Of a DNA stretch of 64,000 bases, positions 1 to 11,659 are shown piece by piece. The notes under the pieces were generated by a model that worked only from the letters and a program-made list of their open reading frames with translations, searched no databases and was not told where the DNA came from. Origin of the DNA: Termitomyces sp. T153 (lineage: Eukaryota > Basidiomycota > Agaricomycetes > Agaricales > Lyophyllaceae); the NCBI GenBank assembly GCA_018296165.2, contig JACKQL020000023.1, positions 434,001 through 498,000 on the forward strand. Reading direction: 5' to 3'. Numbering within the stretch: position 1 is the first letter of the stretch; each line of letters opens with the position of its first letter. The translations under genes and the position numbers were made by a program.

Positions 1-1349
1 AGCATGGATTGGAAGGATCAATAGCCTTGTCAAGCATTGATGGAGGCCATGCAGGTGATAGAGTGTCAGGCACAGAGGTTGGAGAGGCACAGTCAAATGG
101 TATTGTGCCATTGCTACTCAGGAAATTGGTGATTGAATCAATAACAGTAAGTTCTCCTAAGTGTGATGGCACAATATAATTGGCACCAGAGAGGTGAGCA
201 GAGCCAGGTCTGGCAGATGGACTTGAAAATTGGTGGATTAGGTCATTTGCCATCAATGGGAATTTTGGTCCAGCTGCTGATCAGAACTTGTCTAGAGCCA
301 AAAGGGCTTTCCAGTGGACACTGCTTTGGCTTAAAAATTCTTCATTGCAATTGCCTTTTTATGGATGAGGAGACAGCCCTCAGCAGTCTCATTATTTAGG
401 TGCTCAGTCTCAATACTTATATAGTTCCACCAATTACAGCCATACCAATGTACAACTTGACCTGGATGGATGGGAACTGACCATGCCTGAAAGGACTCCC
501 AGACTTCTTGAGGGATTTTATCTCTGTCTGCCAGAGAGCACCAACAGCTCAGACCCATGATGAGGTTCAGAACATTGTATTTAATGTTGTTTAATGCTGC
601 TATATCCAGATATAGGAGAATATAGTTCTAGCCCAGATATCAGATAAACTCCATTGCAATCCAAGACACCTTACTAATTCTTCATCCAGGTGTTGTAACA
701 TCTACCTACAATCCTTGTGTTCCTCAAGGTTGTCATAAATGGCAAGTGCTGTGCACACTCATGATTCAACATAGAATATCATTTTTTGGAGTCCCAGTGA
801 CCATTGGTCAACTGAGGCTTGGGTTTGTAGAGCAGCAGTAGAGGCCATGTAAGAGTGCAAAGCTATGAGGATTTGGCACAGTTATGAGCTGGTAATTGGG
901 TAAAGTAGTTCTTTTACAGCAGCAGAATCAACAATGTAGACTACACATGACATTGTCCTAAAGTAGTAAGGTTGCAAATCCACTATGGAAATGGCAGTTC
1001 TGGTTAGCATGGCAGATATGATGTGCATAGTGAATCCAGCATGGCAAATATGATGTGCATGGTGAATCCAGTATATATGGCATATCAGCCATTTGTTCAT
1101 CCCATTGCACTCTCCATTATAAAGGTGTTGTTGCTCTTCAAGGATGTGTAAAATCATTGTATATCCTTCTGAAGTTGTGAATTAAATACTGGCAAATTGA
1201 AGAGGAAAGTGGGCCAACACACTGACAACAAATGAATGGATATGGTGAATGAACAGAATCAGCAGGCAGATTGAGAATAATACAATGGATATCTGAGCAG
1301 AAAGCAACTTACATTTACAGAGAGTTTCAGGGTCATTTTCTGTATCCAG
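1..1349. other. unassigned sequence, no recognisable gene
   Basis: AT-rich, CpG-poor sequence downstream of the KDZ transposase pseudogene (which is on the minus strand). Short open frames exist, for example on the minus strand at 331-558, but none shows a motif I recognise and none is long. A short near-repeat (atgatgtgcat followed by a gtgaatcca variant) occurs around 1,015-1,075. Most likely more degenerate transposon sequence; this is inference from context only. Confidence 0.4.
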
Positions 1350-1369
1350 ATTAGCTTGCTATATCCAAG

Positions 1370-2652
1370 AAATCTTTATTCTTGATGATCCAGGAATATT
1401 TGGATCATGTATAGCTGTGGTTTCTGCAAGATCCACTTTCTGCAGAACACAATATTTTTTGTTGAATGTGGAATCTATGCCTAATCACATAAGAGCACTG
1501 CAACATTTTCTATAGGCCCTGGCTTTGATGGGAATGGCTGCCCAAATTTTGTCAATTGATGCCCTGGTTCAGGTTTTGACACTTTTGCTTGGAGCAACCT
1601 AGACAACATGAGAATACATAAAAGATTTTTTGGCAATGAGCTCTTGGAGTGATTGAATATGCCTTTCAATTTGAAGCAAACATGATTGCCTTTCAATACT
1701 GGATAGTTCTGAGTGATTGCCAGCAATTGTTAATGGCAAGGATATTTCAAAGTCTTCTAGTGCAGTGGAATCCAGTTCCAACAGCAGATCCAGTTTGGCC
1801 AGTGGGTTTGCTGCCAGATATGGCAATGTTTCATTGTCTTCTGACATTTCTTCATCAAATGCACTAGGAATCTCATCCATCTTGAATAGTGTAGTCCTTT
1901 GTGAATTGGAAGAATAACCATGCTTGGCTTGGGAAGCAGCCAGGACATTCAGTTGAATCCTTAACAATTCTTTGTCTGCTTCAACTTTTTGCTGCTCATC
2001 CTCCCATGCCTGCTGACTTATCCAATGGACATGGCCTTGTAATACAATCCTGATATAACACTTAGTCCTTAATGATGGTGAAACTATCTGGGTTTGACTC
2101 ACTGCTGTTCTTCAATGTCAAGTGCAAGTTGGATCTAGAATGTATTAGTATCTGGCATCTGGCCCCCAGCTTCCAATCCAGTGTCTGCCAGATTACCACC
2201 ATGTCTTGCTTAGAGGCCTATGGTTCAAGCCTTAAGGATGTCCATTGCCTTTTTGTCTTGGTCCCTCAAACTTTCAGCAATGGTGATCTCAGCCTCCTAG
2301 CTTGATATCAGTTCCACTGAGATTCCCATGGACTGTTCAGCAAAATAATGAACAGCAGCCTCATTCATCTCAATGGCTGTCAAATATTTTTGGCATAGGG
2401 AAGGAACCATATCAAGTAACTTCTTCCAGTTGAAGTGTCACATATAATCATCAAGGATTTCTGCCCAATGTGCAAGAGTAGCAGTTTGTGCCATCTGTGA
2501 AACTTCATTGAGAGTAGACCAAAGACTTTCAATTATCTCCTCAGCAGTATGGCCAACTCCTGGAATAGATAATGAGGCAAAGTGGAAAAAGCAATTTTCT
2601 TTGTGGTGATGGACATAAAGGAGGCTAATTGCATAGTCAACCAGTAGATTAT
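1370..2652 (-). pseudogene. KDZ-superfamily transposase, C-terminal part (split by gypsy-1)
   Basis: This is the C-terminal half of a DDE-type transposase of the KDZ (Kyakuja-Dileera-Zisupton) superfamily, common in agaricomycetes. On the minus strand the reading runs LLYVHHHKENCFFHFA, then AEEIIESLWSTLNEVSQ and LAHWAEILDDYM. These match the family pattern of an H-x-H-..-C-F segment followed by E-x-I-E-x-L-W-x-x-L-N-E and an L-D-D-x-M block. Further down come a coiled-coil stretch and a C-terminal segment (KKSFMYSHVV, later IHDPNIPGSSRIKISWI) resembling the usual KDZ tail. Several in-frame stops show it is dead. The frame continues without loss across one ATTAT target-site copy into the N-terminal half at 14,682-16,142, so gypsy-1 landed inside this gene. 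Confidence 0.82.
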
Positions 2653-2802
2653 TGTCACGACCTGCTCCACAGACCCTGACAATGTCCCCAGTCCTCCCCA
2701 ACACCCTGCCAAACTCCCCCAACCCTTGCCCATCCCCCATGCCCACTTCAGGTAACTCCAACACTTCTCCAGCAAACCCCGACAGCCCCCTGACCAACTC
2801 CA

Positions 2803-3012
2803 ACACCTTCTCTGCAGTTGTTGACACCTTCTCTGCAGTTGTTGACACCTTCTCTGCAGTTGTTGACACCTTCTCTGCAGTTGTTGACACCTTCTCTGCA
2901 GTTGTTGACACCTTCTCTGCAGTTGTTGACACCTTCTCTGCAGTTGTTGACACCTTCTCTGCAGTTGTTGACACCTTCTCTGCAGCTGTTGACACCTTCT
3001 CCGCAGCTGTTG
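2803..3012 (+). repeat. 21-bp minisatellite, 10 units, inside the 5' LTR
   Basis: Ten tandem copies of acaccttctctgcagttgttg-type units, the last two with small changes (cagctg, tccgcag). Because 21 is a multiple of 3, the array stays open in several frames (for example a 7-residue STTAEKV repeat on the minus strand). It is a DNA repeat, not evidence of a protein. The 3' LTR and the solo LTR have only one unit at the same place. Confidence 0.95.
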
Positions 3013-3275
3013 ATGCCTCCTCTGATTCTCCCTGAGCTTCTGAGACTTCCCCCCATCATTCCTGACCATGTCAAACACCCTCGACTCCCACCCTGATTCC
3101 CCCAACCTGCTCTGAAGCACCCCAATGACCTCGGAGCAACCTGTGTCTCCAGATGATCCTATCAGAATATCACCATGGCCTGCCCCATGATTGTACCTGA
3201 CACCTGTTGACTCTGTGCAGCTCTGTCAAGCCCTGCTGCCATATCCACTGTCCTGTGGAGCCACCCAGTAGTCGG

Positions 3276-3318
3276 TATATAAGTCATAGAGTAACTCCTG
3301 GTACTTTAGTCTTGATAT
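3276..3318 (+). promoter_or_regulatory. gypsy-1 TATA box and self-priming 5' end
   Basis: TATATAAG at 3,276-3,283 is followed 24 nt later by AGTCTTGATAT (3,308-3,318), where a transcript would be expected to begin. This 11-mer is the exact reverse complement of the primer-binding site at 3,879-3,889. The same pair of elements is present in the 3' LTR (TATA at 14,076-14,083). In the solo LTR the 11-mer has one mismatch. Confidence 0.8.
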
Positions 3319-3878
3319 GGCATCTACTGATTTCCTATGTCTCATCTTTTGTCTCGTCTCTGTCTCTATTTTTAGTCTCAAATCTATCTCTTTTCTCTGT
3401 CTTGTCTTGCCTCATCTCTGTCTTGTCTTGACTATGTATATTTCCTTTGTCTTCCTAAGTTTCTTTCATCTCTGACATCAGCATGAACTCCATGCATGCA
3501 CTACAATCCAAACATTCTTATGACAACTCCAGACCTTGCTCCTCACTCAGCCCCAGAACCCATCAAGTCTCAGTGATTCCCTATCAAACTCTGGCTCTGC
3601 CCCCATCATTTGCAAAGCCTCTGCTTACTCCGCAGTCTATTTGCGCACCCACAAACTTGTTCCTGATGCCTGCCCAAGTCCAACATCTAATATACTTGGT
3701 CTTAGACTTCTCCAGACCATTCCAGACTTGCTTGGACTGCCCCCCCCAGCTTCCCTTTACAAGTCTCTTCACTCTGCACCAACCCCAGGATGCCAGGTTA
3801 TAAGTGCAGGACATTGCGTCTGCCTAGTAAGGATTCACCAGTGTAACTGAGCCCCAATCGTCAGCAGAACCTGACATA

Positions 3879-3889
3879 ATATCAAGACT
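3879..3889 (+). other. gypsy-1 primer-binding site, self-complementary type
   Basis: ATATCAAGACT begins 2 nt after the 5' LTR end. It lacks the TGG expected of a tRNA-primed site. It is perfectly complementary over 11 nt to AGTCTTGATAT in the R region of the same LTR. This is the geometry known for Tf1 of fission yeast, where the first 11 nt of the mRNA prime reverse transcription. Confidence 0.8.
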
Positions 3890-3926
3890 CCCTCTTACCC
3901 CATTCTCAATATCTGCATATAACCCT

Positions 3927-6213
3927 GTGTACAACCCCACTGGCTACCTAACCAACATCTATGGTCAACTGGTACCTGAAAATCCCTATGCCCCATTCTA
4001 CCCAGGCCCCCCTGCGGATCAGTATGTCCCTTGTCACTGGACCCCTGACCCCAACCAGGCATTCTACACCCCCTCCATCAGCCAGGGAATACCTCTGGGC
4101 TGGCACTGCCTTCCATCATTCTCTGCTGATGGCAACAATCCCCATATGTACCCTGGAGGATACTCCACAGCACCCCCTAACCCTGCTTACCTTCCTCCCA
4201 CCCACTATTATGTGTACTCAGTCCCCACTGCAGCCCCAGCCCCTCTGGAGCACATGGATAATTATTCTCCCCCTTGTCTACCTTTCTCTGCTCAAGTTCC
4301 CCCTTCCCCTAGGCAGCAAAGGGTTGAAGCCTATGTTTAACAATGCAATGAAGTCCTCTGCTTCCTCCACCCACCTCTCTCCTGCAGAGTTTGCAAGATG
4401 CGCCTGCACCCTCCTCACCAACCTAGGCTACCCCAACACATTCACGACTCTGGAAGTCTGGGTGGATCGACTCCTCAACTACTACAAATGCTATCTGCAA
4501 GGGAACCTTCTAAAGACTATGCAAGGCACCCTGGGCATTGATGCTAACTTACAGAACGAGCTCTGCACATTGGTCAAAGAAATTCACACCAGTCCAAACT
4601 CCCACCTCTTCGAAGATCCTCTGGACCCTGCCTGCTCCTTCCATGTGCAATGCAAGGAACCTGTTGGAACATGAAGTGAAGCCCTGCCTCCCATTCCTTG
4701 CTAGCAGGAAGAACTCAACATGGCCTCCAGCATCTTGAGGAACCTTAACTCTGCAGGGGGATTGTTTGACCAACCAGCTGCCCATACTTTAGCCCTCTTT
4801 GCTTGTCCCCAGGCCAACTTCGTCTCCAGCACCTTTTGAATCTGGGATCAGCCCGCCATTCCTGAACCCCACTCCCAACGGCTGCCCCCATGCATTGACA
4901 ATGACAACCAGACTCTCTCCTACATTGATGAGCCTGGTAACTCCGCCGACGAGCACACTCCATGCAACGGCCCTCCATGAGACTGACCCCCCCACTTTGA
5001 TCTTTGCGCCCCCCATGTCAATGCCCCTCCACCCTGTCCCAATGTTCCAGTTCCCCTGCAACAGCCCACAGGCCCCAGAGTGCCCTAATCACCCTTTCCC
5101 ACCAACCCTCCTTGCCCCCCACCTGCTTCAATGCCTAACCCTCCTGCCAATGGAAATTACTTCGGACCCCCCACCTCTGGAGGACCCCCTCCCCCTCAAT
5201 GGGCCCTGGGGCCTCCTCCGGGCAATGCGGGCCAACCCCCCAGCAGAGGACCACCCAACGGTGGACTTCCTGGAGGATGGAGCCCATCCATGGACAACTT
5301 CCCTCCCCAGCATGGAAACAGAAACAACTACTATTATTACTACAATGCTGGACCCCTGCCCTGAGCTCAAAACTCACAGGATGATACTCATGATGCATTG
5401 GCCTGGGAAGGTAAACTCGACATTCAGAAGCCTAAGCTCTTCTCCGGCCGCGACGCCTGGAAGTGGCAAATCTTCCTAACTTAGTGTCTGACTATGTTCC
5501 AAGCTAAGCCAATTACCTTTCAACTTGAGAGCTCACGAGTAGCCTTTGCCGTATCATATTTACAGAGTATCACCTTTGATCACTACACCACACTACTCCA
5601 GTTTGATCCCAACAACTCTGTGCTCTCCAATTGGCTTGCTTTCACCCAGGAATTCTCAAGTAAGTTTAGTGTCTTTGACACTGTAGCAGAGGTGGAGGAA
5701 AACCTCTTCAACCTTCAGATGCACAACAATAAGTGCTTCACAATCTTTATCATACAATTCAAATGGGAAGCCTACAAGACTGGCTGGAACTACGATGCTC
5801 TCCGGTTTGCCCTCTGTCATGCCCTACCTCAACGGATCAAGGATGTCCTTCACTTCACACCCAAGCAAACCACCTACAACAGGTACAAGGTGCTCATTAC
5901 CCAGGTCAACCAATGTTACTGGGAAGATCGCAGCAAAAACACGGTGCCCTGGACCTTTTGGAACACCTCCAGTAACACCAACTGGCAGGCCGGAGCAACC
6001 AACAGCATTCAATCCTCGATCCCTGCCAACTCTGCCAACCCTGTGCCCCATTTTCCTCCAGGCCGAGAAACTCCCAGCACCAATCGACCCCCGGGACAAT
6101 GCCCATCTGCCCAGCTCAATGCTGCTGACCTCCACAAAACTCTGGAGCCCCTGGACACCAACCCCAATGACCATGACAACATTCTGGACCCCGCCAACAA
6201 CCAAGAAGCCTGA
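3927..6213 (+). pseudogene. gypsy-1 gag (proline-rich N-terminal region plus Retrotrans_gag domain)
   Basis: The structural region of the element. 3,927-5,480 is very Pro/Asn/Tyr-rich and broken into overlapping frames. 5,494-6,213 is an open stretch of 239 codons with a capsid-like gag domain (NNSVLSNWLAFTQEFSSKF, later YDALRFALCHALPQRIKDVL). This fits the Retrotrans_gag family: helical, with an F-x-x-x-F pattern and a helix followed by a conserved L-P motif. Frames do not join cleanly, so it is annotated as a pseudogene. Confidence 0.75.
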
Positions 6214-6291
6214 TGTGCAAACAGGATTTGGGATAGGCCATGGATCGATGTGCCAGAGGAAACTCAGGAGAAACAACGGAAAGAGGGTGCA

Positions 6292-6333
6292 TGCATCCTA
6301 TGTGGTGAGCAGGGACACTTTATTTGCAGTTGT
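6292..6333 (+). other. gypsy-1 CCHC zinc knuckle
   Basis: Encodes CILCGEQGHFICSC, an exact C-x2-C-x4-H-x4-C nucleocapsid knuckle, just downstream of the gag domain. It binds the element's RNA in active relatives. Confidence 0.88.
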
Positions 6334-6494
6334 CCTAAACAACAGGTGATGGGACATGCCATGTGGACGATCGACAGAGAAGACTGTGATTATCAGTTTA
6401 TAGAAAACAAGTCAGCAGTTTAGGTCTCAAAGATGCACTAGACTGCGGACCAGACCCCGACATCTTCTCCACCCCAGCCACACTTCTCCGCGCA

Positions 6495-7600
6495 ATGGTA
6501 CTCACCCTGGACAACCTCCCAGCACACCTTCCCTCTCACTCCTCCACTACCCTCCTCCTCCACACCACCTTCCCCTTCTTTGACAACCCCTTACCCACAC
6601 TAAGTGACAGTGGCACCATGGATAACTTCATCAACAAATCCCTGGCAGCGCTTGCTCCCTACCTCCTCCGACGCCTCTCTGCTCCGATCCCCCTCAAACT
6701 CTTTGACGGAGACCCCACCCCCACTGGATACATCACACACCACCTGGAAGTGACCATGACCTTTGCCAATGGGTGACAGCAAGAACTCCAACTACTTGTC
6801 ACAAAACTACACCCCTCCACCCCCATCATCTTAGGATTCTCATGGCTCCGCTCCACCAACCCCCATGTCAACTGGCCCAGCCTCACCCTCTGCCTCAACT
6901 AGGACAACCCCACCAATTCTGGGCTGGTACCTTTCGATGTCTCACCCTCCTCTGAGAACTCCAAGACCATGATTGACCACCCCTGGACTCCTCCGCAGCT
7001 CTGCTCCAGGTCCACATGGTTGTTCGTCATCAATGTCCAACTTGATGGCTCGTCCAAGGTACTCCCTGCCCTTGTCAACAGCAGTGCCTCTGGCACCTTT
7101 GTCAGCAGTCAACTTGACCTCTGATACAATGACCTCAACAAACCCCTTGAGCTCCAATTCTTTGACAGAAGCCCTGCCACAACAAGAATCACTCAATACC
7201 ACAACAACACCCTCACTCTTGACAATGACCTGCAGTTTCAGGCCTGGCTCCTCATCACCCAACTACCTCCATTGACTCCAATTGTGCTCGGACTCATGTG
7301 GCTGCAAGATGTCAACCCTGACATCAACTGGAAGAACCTCACCATGCAATTCCCCAGCCCCAAAGCAACTCTAGCGGCTGCCATCCCCCTCTGCCTCCAG
7401 TCTATTTTGGACTCTGATGTCTCCCACCCTAGTGCCAGCACCTCCGGAGCAACCCAGAGCCCCTCAACCTCCGACGGCAACCCCAACGGTGAAGAAAGCA
7501 CAACTCTGCCTTGGCCACTCTCAATCAAATTACAATGGCCACCTCCCAACATACCTCAGAACTGATACAAAGGCCCACAGTACTCCAGCCAGCAATGCTC
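6495..7600 (+). pseudogene. gypsy-1 tandem aspartic-protease-like domains
   Basis: Two similar domains lie in series. The first (about 6,570-6,900) has SDSGTMDNFIN, a retropepsin D-S-G box, and ends with IILGFSWL followed by NPHVNW. The second (about 7,050-7,360) has the parallel ALVNSSASGTFVSSQL and ends with IVLGLMWL followed by NPDINW. The second box has Asn-Ser-Ser in place of Asp-Ser-Gly. Retroviral proteases normally work as homodimers of one domain, so a duplicated gene could make a single-chain pseudo-dimer. Both copies are now interrupted by stops. Confidence 0.72.
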
Positions 7601-7652
7601 AAAACCCCTGACCAACTCTGCCACCACTCTGGACTCAACTGCTACCACCCCG

Positions 7653-8419
7653 ATGTCCACCTCCATCAACTCCAGAAGCCTTAACATTAAAATCATTGGC
7701 GCCATCCCCTTTGCACACATCCTACAAGATGGCACCCCTGCCTTCCAGTTACAAATCACGCCAGCCCTACTGGAGGAGCACCTCCACGCAGGAACCACCA
7801 CACTAGAGAGCAAAATGGAGGAACAGATCCTATCCGAAGTAGTTCCCCCAGAGTATTATGAATTTGCTGACATGTTCTCTGAAGGAAGTGCCAAAGAACT
7901 TCCCCTGCACCACTCCTATGACCACAAGATCAACCTCAAAGAAGGCACCTCACCTCCGTTTGGCAAGATCTACAACATGTCTGAGATTGAGCTCTGGGCC
8001 CTGAAGGAATACCTCAATGACATGCTTGGCAAGGGTTTCATATGCCTGTCAATCTCCACTGCCAGTGCTCCGGTCCTGTTTGTCAAGAAGAAGGACAGAT
8101 CACTCCAACTCTGTGTGGATTATTGGGGACTCAACAAAGTCACCAAAAAGAACTGGTATCCCCTCCCCTTGATTGGAGACCTCGTTGATTGTCTCCGCAG
8201 TGCCAAGATCTACACAAAGATAGACCTCCACTCCAGCTACAACAATGTCCAGATTGCTCCAGGACATGAATGAAAGACCACCTTTTGCACCTGCTATGGC
8301 CTCTTTGAGTACCTCATAATGCCCTTCGGAATGACTAACTCCCCCGCCACTTTCCAGTACTTCATGAACAACATCTTCCACAACATGAATGACATTTTCA
8401 TTATTGTGTACCTGGACGA
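7653..8419 (+). pseudogene. gypsy-1 reverse transcriptase, N-terminal part up to YLDD
   Basis: Reads through [20 protein letters not shown], then [46 protein letters not shown] and IIVYLDD. These are RT motifs 1-5 in order, ending at the catalytic Asp pair. An in-frame TGA at about 8,270 (expected Trp) breaks the frame. Immediately after YLDD the sequence leaves RT and enters a roughly 1.07-kb insertion. Confidence 0.85.
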
Positions 8420-9492
8420 TGATGTGCTCCTATGCTGCCTAGTGCCATGCAGGAAACCTAAAGGGAGGACCTAACACTAGTCACTAGATAGGGTAGCTGG
8501 CAGTAGGAAGTTAATAGTTGAGGGCGAATCAGTAACTGTCCCAGAGAACTAGAGCAAAAGTTGAGATGTGGAGTGAAGTAGAAAGAAGCTGCTATCGCCA
8601 GCTGAGGTCATCGTAACAGTGGTGAGGCGAGTAGGGAGAGAGAAGATGGTAAGGGAAGGATTGAAACCAGGGGACGAACGTGAACTAGTCACTAGCTGGA
8701 GTTGCTAGCATCACTAAGTCAAATTAACGCAAATAGGCACCCGTAGTTGGTACTAAACTAAGTCAAAGTCAAAGTCAAGGAGGCTCATTGCTAAGCTGGA
8801 GTCAAAGACGAGATAAGGGAAAGAAAGGCAAAGTGAAATCTCAAGCTGGTCAGCTTAGAGAGAGCAGCTAGTCAACTCTAAAGGGGGTTCTCTATTCTTT
8901 TCTTGTTCTTTAGTGTCTATGTACAGTCAGTATTTATATGTTTCAAAGTATAGTTATGTGAAAGTAAACAAATAAGTACTAGCAACAGCATTTGTCACCG
9001 TGCTTATGGTGCATACAAGGCGTCAGTTTGTAACTAAGTGAAAAATCATAGGCAAAGTCTTGGCGATGCCTAATTGCTAATAAAAACCAAAAAGAAACAA
9101 GTCTGATGTCAACACTTGAAGCGTAGACGCTGTTCCAGTATGTGGGTAAGCTCGGCAAACAAAATGATAGTAAAAAGGTATGCAACTGATAATTTGCCCA
9201 TATATGGTAGGAGAATGCCATCTTGTTGCCAGGATTGCTAGGGTTGCTAATAATCGTTGCTAGGGGGGTCCAGGCCTTGATGATTGAGGCCCAAGTTCCA
9301 GACTCCTCATGATATTTCTCATGCTCAATAATGCTTGTGGTCGCTAGAGTCTTGTGCTTTAGTCCAACTCTTGGGCTCGGTCCCATGTGCTGAGTGTTGT
9401 GACTTGTGCCAAATACAAAGTAGTCAGCTGCCACTAAGTCTGCAATGCCTAAAATGCCAAAAATGGTGCTCAGCAATAACTGGAGCTCATCA
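8420..9492. mobile_element. unclassified 1.07-kb insertion in the gypsy-1 RT
   Basis: RT homology stops after YLDD at about 8,420 and resumes at about 9,493 (ILIYSNLLAEHP). The inserted sequence has no convincing coding region. Its ends are weakly inverted (tgatgtgctcc at the left against ggagctcatca at the right, 10 of 11), but I could not find a clean target duplication. Possibly a non-autonomous DNA element or an old solo LTR. Boundaries are good to about 20 bp. Confidence 0.55.
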
Positions 9493-10270
9493 ACAACATC
9501 CTGATCTACTCAAATTTGCTGGCGGAGCATCCAGAGCATGTCTGCCATGTCTTGGAACAACTCTGGGAGTATCACCTTCACACCAAACCCAAGAAATGCT
9601 CCTTCCACATGATGGAGGTCAAATACCTCAGAGTCATTGTCACTCCCAATGGTGTGCGCATGAACCCCACCAAGGTCAACACAATACTCAACTGGCCCCT
9701 GCCACAGAATGTCAAGGAGGTACAGTCATTCCTGGGGTTTGCTAACTTTTATTGCCATTTCATTGACAACTACTCTGGAATCACCAAACCCCTCAACCGA
9801 CTCACGTGGAAGAACACCCCTTGGGATTGGGACAGCAAGTGCCAAAGTGTATTCCTCCTTCTGAAGAAGGCCTTCACCTCCACTCCAGTCCTCCACCATT
9901 TCAACCCCTTCTTGCCAATTGTACTCAAATGCGATGCCTCTGACTATGCTATTGCTGAGATACTCTCCCAGTTGGACTCTGGAGGCAAGGATCTCCATCC
10001 TGTTGCCTTCTACACCTAATTGATGATTCCCATGGAACTCAACTACAACATCTATGACAAAGAACTCCTCACAATCATCAAAGCCTTCCGTCAGTGGCGG
10101 GCCTACCTCAAGGGATCCCTGCACCACATCCAAGTCTACTCTGACCACAACAACCTGTAATACTTCACAACCACAAAACAGCTCAGCTGCCACCAAGCTC
10201 AATGGTCTGAAACCCTCTCAGAGTATGACTTCACCATCCACTACAGCCCCAGGTGACTCAGCATGAAGCC
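9493..10270 (+). pseudogene. gypsy-1 RT thumb/connection and RNase H
   Basis: Continues the RT after the insertion (KPKKCSFHMMEVKYLRVIV, then VQSFLGFANFYCHFI, the typical connection motif). It enters RNase H ([40 protein letters not shown]). One stop (TAA at about 10,018) and a TAA in the HNNLQY motif interrupt it. Confidence 0.85.
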
Positions 10271-10339
10271 CAATGCCCTCACTTAAAGGTCCAACGTGTA
10301 TCCAAAGAAATCATTCAAAGCTGAACAGAATGCATTCAA

Positions 10340-11630
10340 CCATTGAGTGGTAATCCTTCCCAAACATCTACATGCCGTGCTGATTTTAAATGAAGAAGGA
10401 ATCCTCCAGCAAATCAGAAATTTACCCCCAGACTCCTTCTTCACCCAGCACAACCCCTGCAACAACTCCGACAAGTCAAGCGCCAAGAACCCCTTTTTGC
10501 TGTCTCCAGACCACTGCCTCCTGCTCCAGAGTGGACAAATTTACACTCTGGACCACAAGTCCATCCACCTCAACATACTCTAGCAACACCACAACCACAA
10601 GCTCTGGGAGCACTCAGGAATTTGTAAGACCCTTCAACTCATCTCCTAGACTTACTTTTGGCCAGGAATGAAGAAGGACATCATGCAATACATAAGGGCC
10701 TGTGAACCTTGTCTCTGGGCCAAGGTACTCTGCCACTGCCCCCATGGATTGTTGAAACCCCTCCCCGTCGGCTGCTGCCCCTGGTCCTCCTTATTGATGG
10801 ATCATATTGTTAAACTCCCTGACTCTGAAGGTTTTGACATGATCCTTGTCATCATTTGCCGCCTCACCAAACAAGCCCTCTTCATCCCCTACTACACCAC
10901 TGACAATGCTCCAGAGTTTGCCAAACTGTTCCTCAAGCACATATTCTCCAAGCATTGACTCCCAGACAACATTGTCTCTGACTATGGACCCCTGTTTGTG
11001 TCCCACTTTTGGCAATCACTATGCAAGGCGCTTGAAATCAAAACCAGCCTCTCCACCACCTATCACCCGGAGACCAATGGACAAACAGAACAAGTAAACC
11101 AGATGTTGGAACAGTATCTCTGCCTATACGTTAACTATTTACAGAATGACTGACACACAGAACTCCCCCTTGCCAAGTTTACCTACAACAACATGCCCCA
11201 CTCCACCACTGGAGTCTTCCCCTTCTATGCCAACAAAGGCTACAACCCCCAACTCACCCTATCCCTGAAAGACATCCCCTTTCATGTCACCCACAAAGTT
11301 GCTGAGGACCTCCAATCTCTTTACCAGTTCCTCCAGAATGAGATAAACACCACCAATCAAGCCTACTCCAAACATGCCAATGCCCAATGTGATCCTACCC
11401 CCAACTGGCCCCCTAGCACCTTGGTTTGGCTTGATCAACACAACCTCAAGACCCAGAGGCCCTCCATCAAACTAGACCACAAACATCTTGGCCCTTTCAA
11501 AGTCCTCTGGAAAGTCTCCATGCATGCCTACAAACTTGACCTACCTCCAGGCTTGAAAGGCCTCCATCCTGTGTTCCATGTTTGACTCCTCAAAAAACAT
11601 GCTCCAGATCCCTTCCCCGGCTAATGCCCC
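10340..11630 (+). pseudogene. gypsy-1 integrase
   Basis: Contains the CxxC half of the HHCC finger (RACEPCLWAK). The catalytic core has MDHIVKLPDSEGFDMILVI (first Asp), [10 protein letters not shown] (second Asp) and [15 protein letters not shown] (catalytic Glu). A GPFKVL segment near 11,490 matches the C-terminal integrase domain. Stops at about 10,957, 11,150 and 11,583 inactivate it. Confidence 0.87.
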
Positions 11631-11659
11631 AGCTGACCACCCCCCATCAAAGTCAAAGA

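Larger units (their letters stand above)
2653..3876 (+). repeat. 5' LTR of gypsy-1
   Basis: 1,224 bp, bounded by TGTCACGACC and ACCTGACA. It is 188 bp longer than the 3' LTR, almost exactly nine 21-bp units of the minisatellite at 2,803-3,012. A TATA-like TATATAAG lies at 3,276-3,283 and the predicted transcript start is about 25 nt further on. Confidence 0.92.

Noticed and set aside
2438..3125. Long overlapping open frames with a STTAEKV-type peptide repeat
   Set aside because: They are produced by the 21-bp minisatellite in the LTR, open in several frames on both strands, and run into LTR sequence. Not a gene.
5128..5398. Minus-strand frames over the gypsy-1 gag region
   Set aside because: Shadow frames of a proline-rich coding stretch; no motif and no match with the antisense ORF further downstream.
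8433..9475. TGCTG/CAGCA ends of the RT insertion as LTR termini with a 5-bp duplication
   Set aside because: The flanking 5-mers (tccta and ataac) do not match, so a solo LTR with these borders is not supported.
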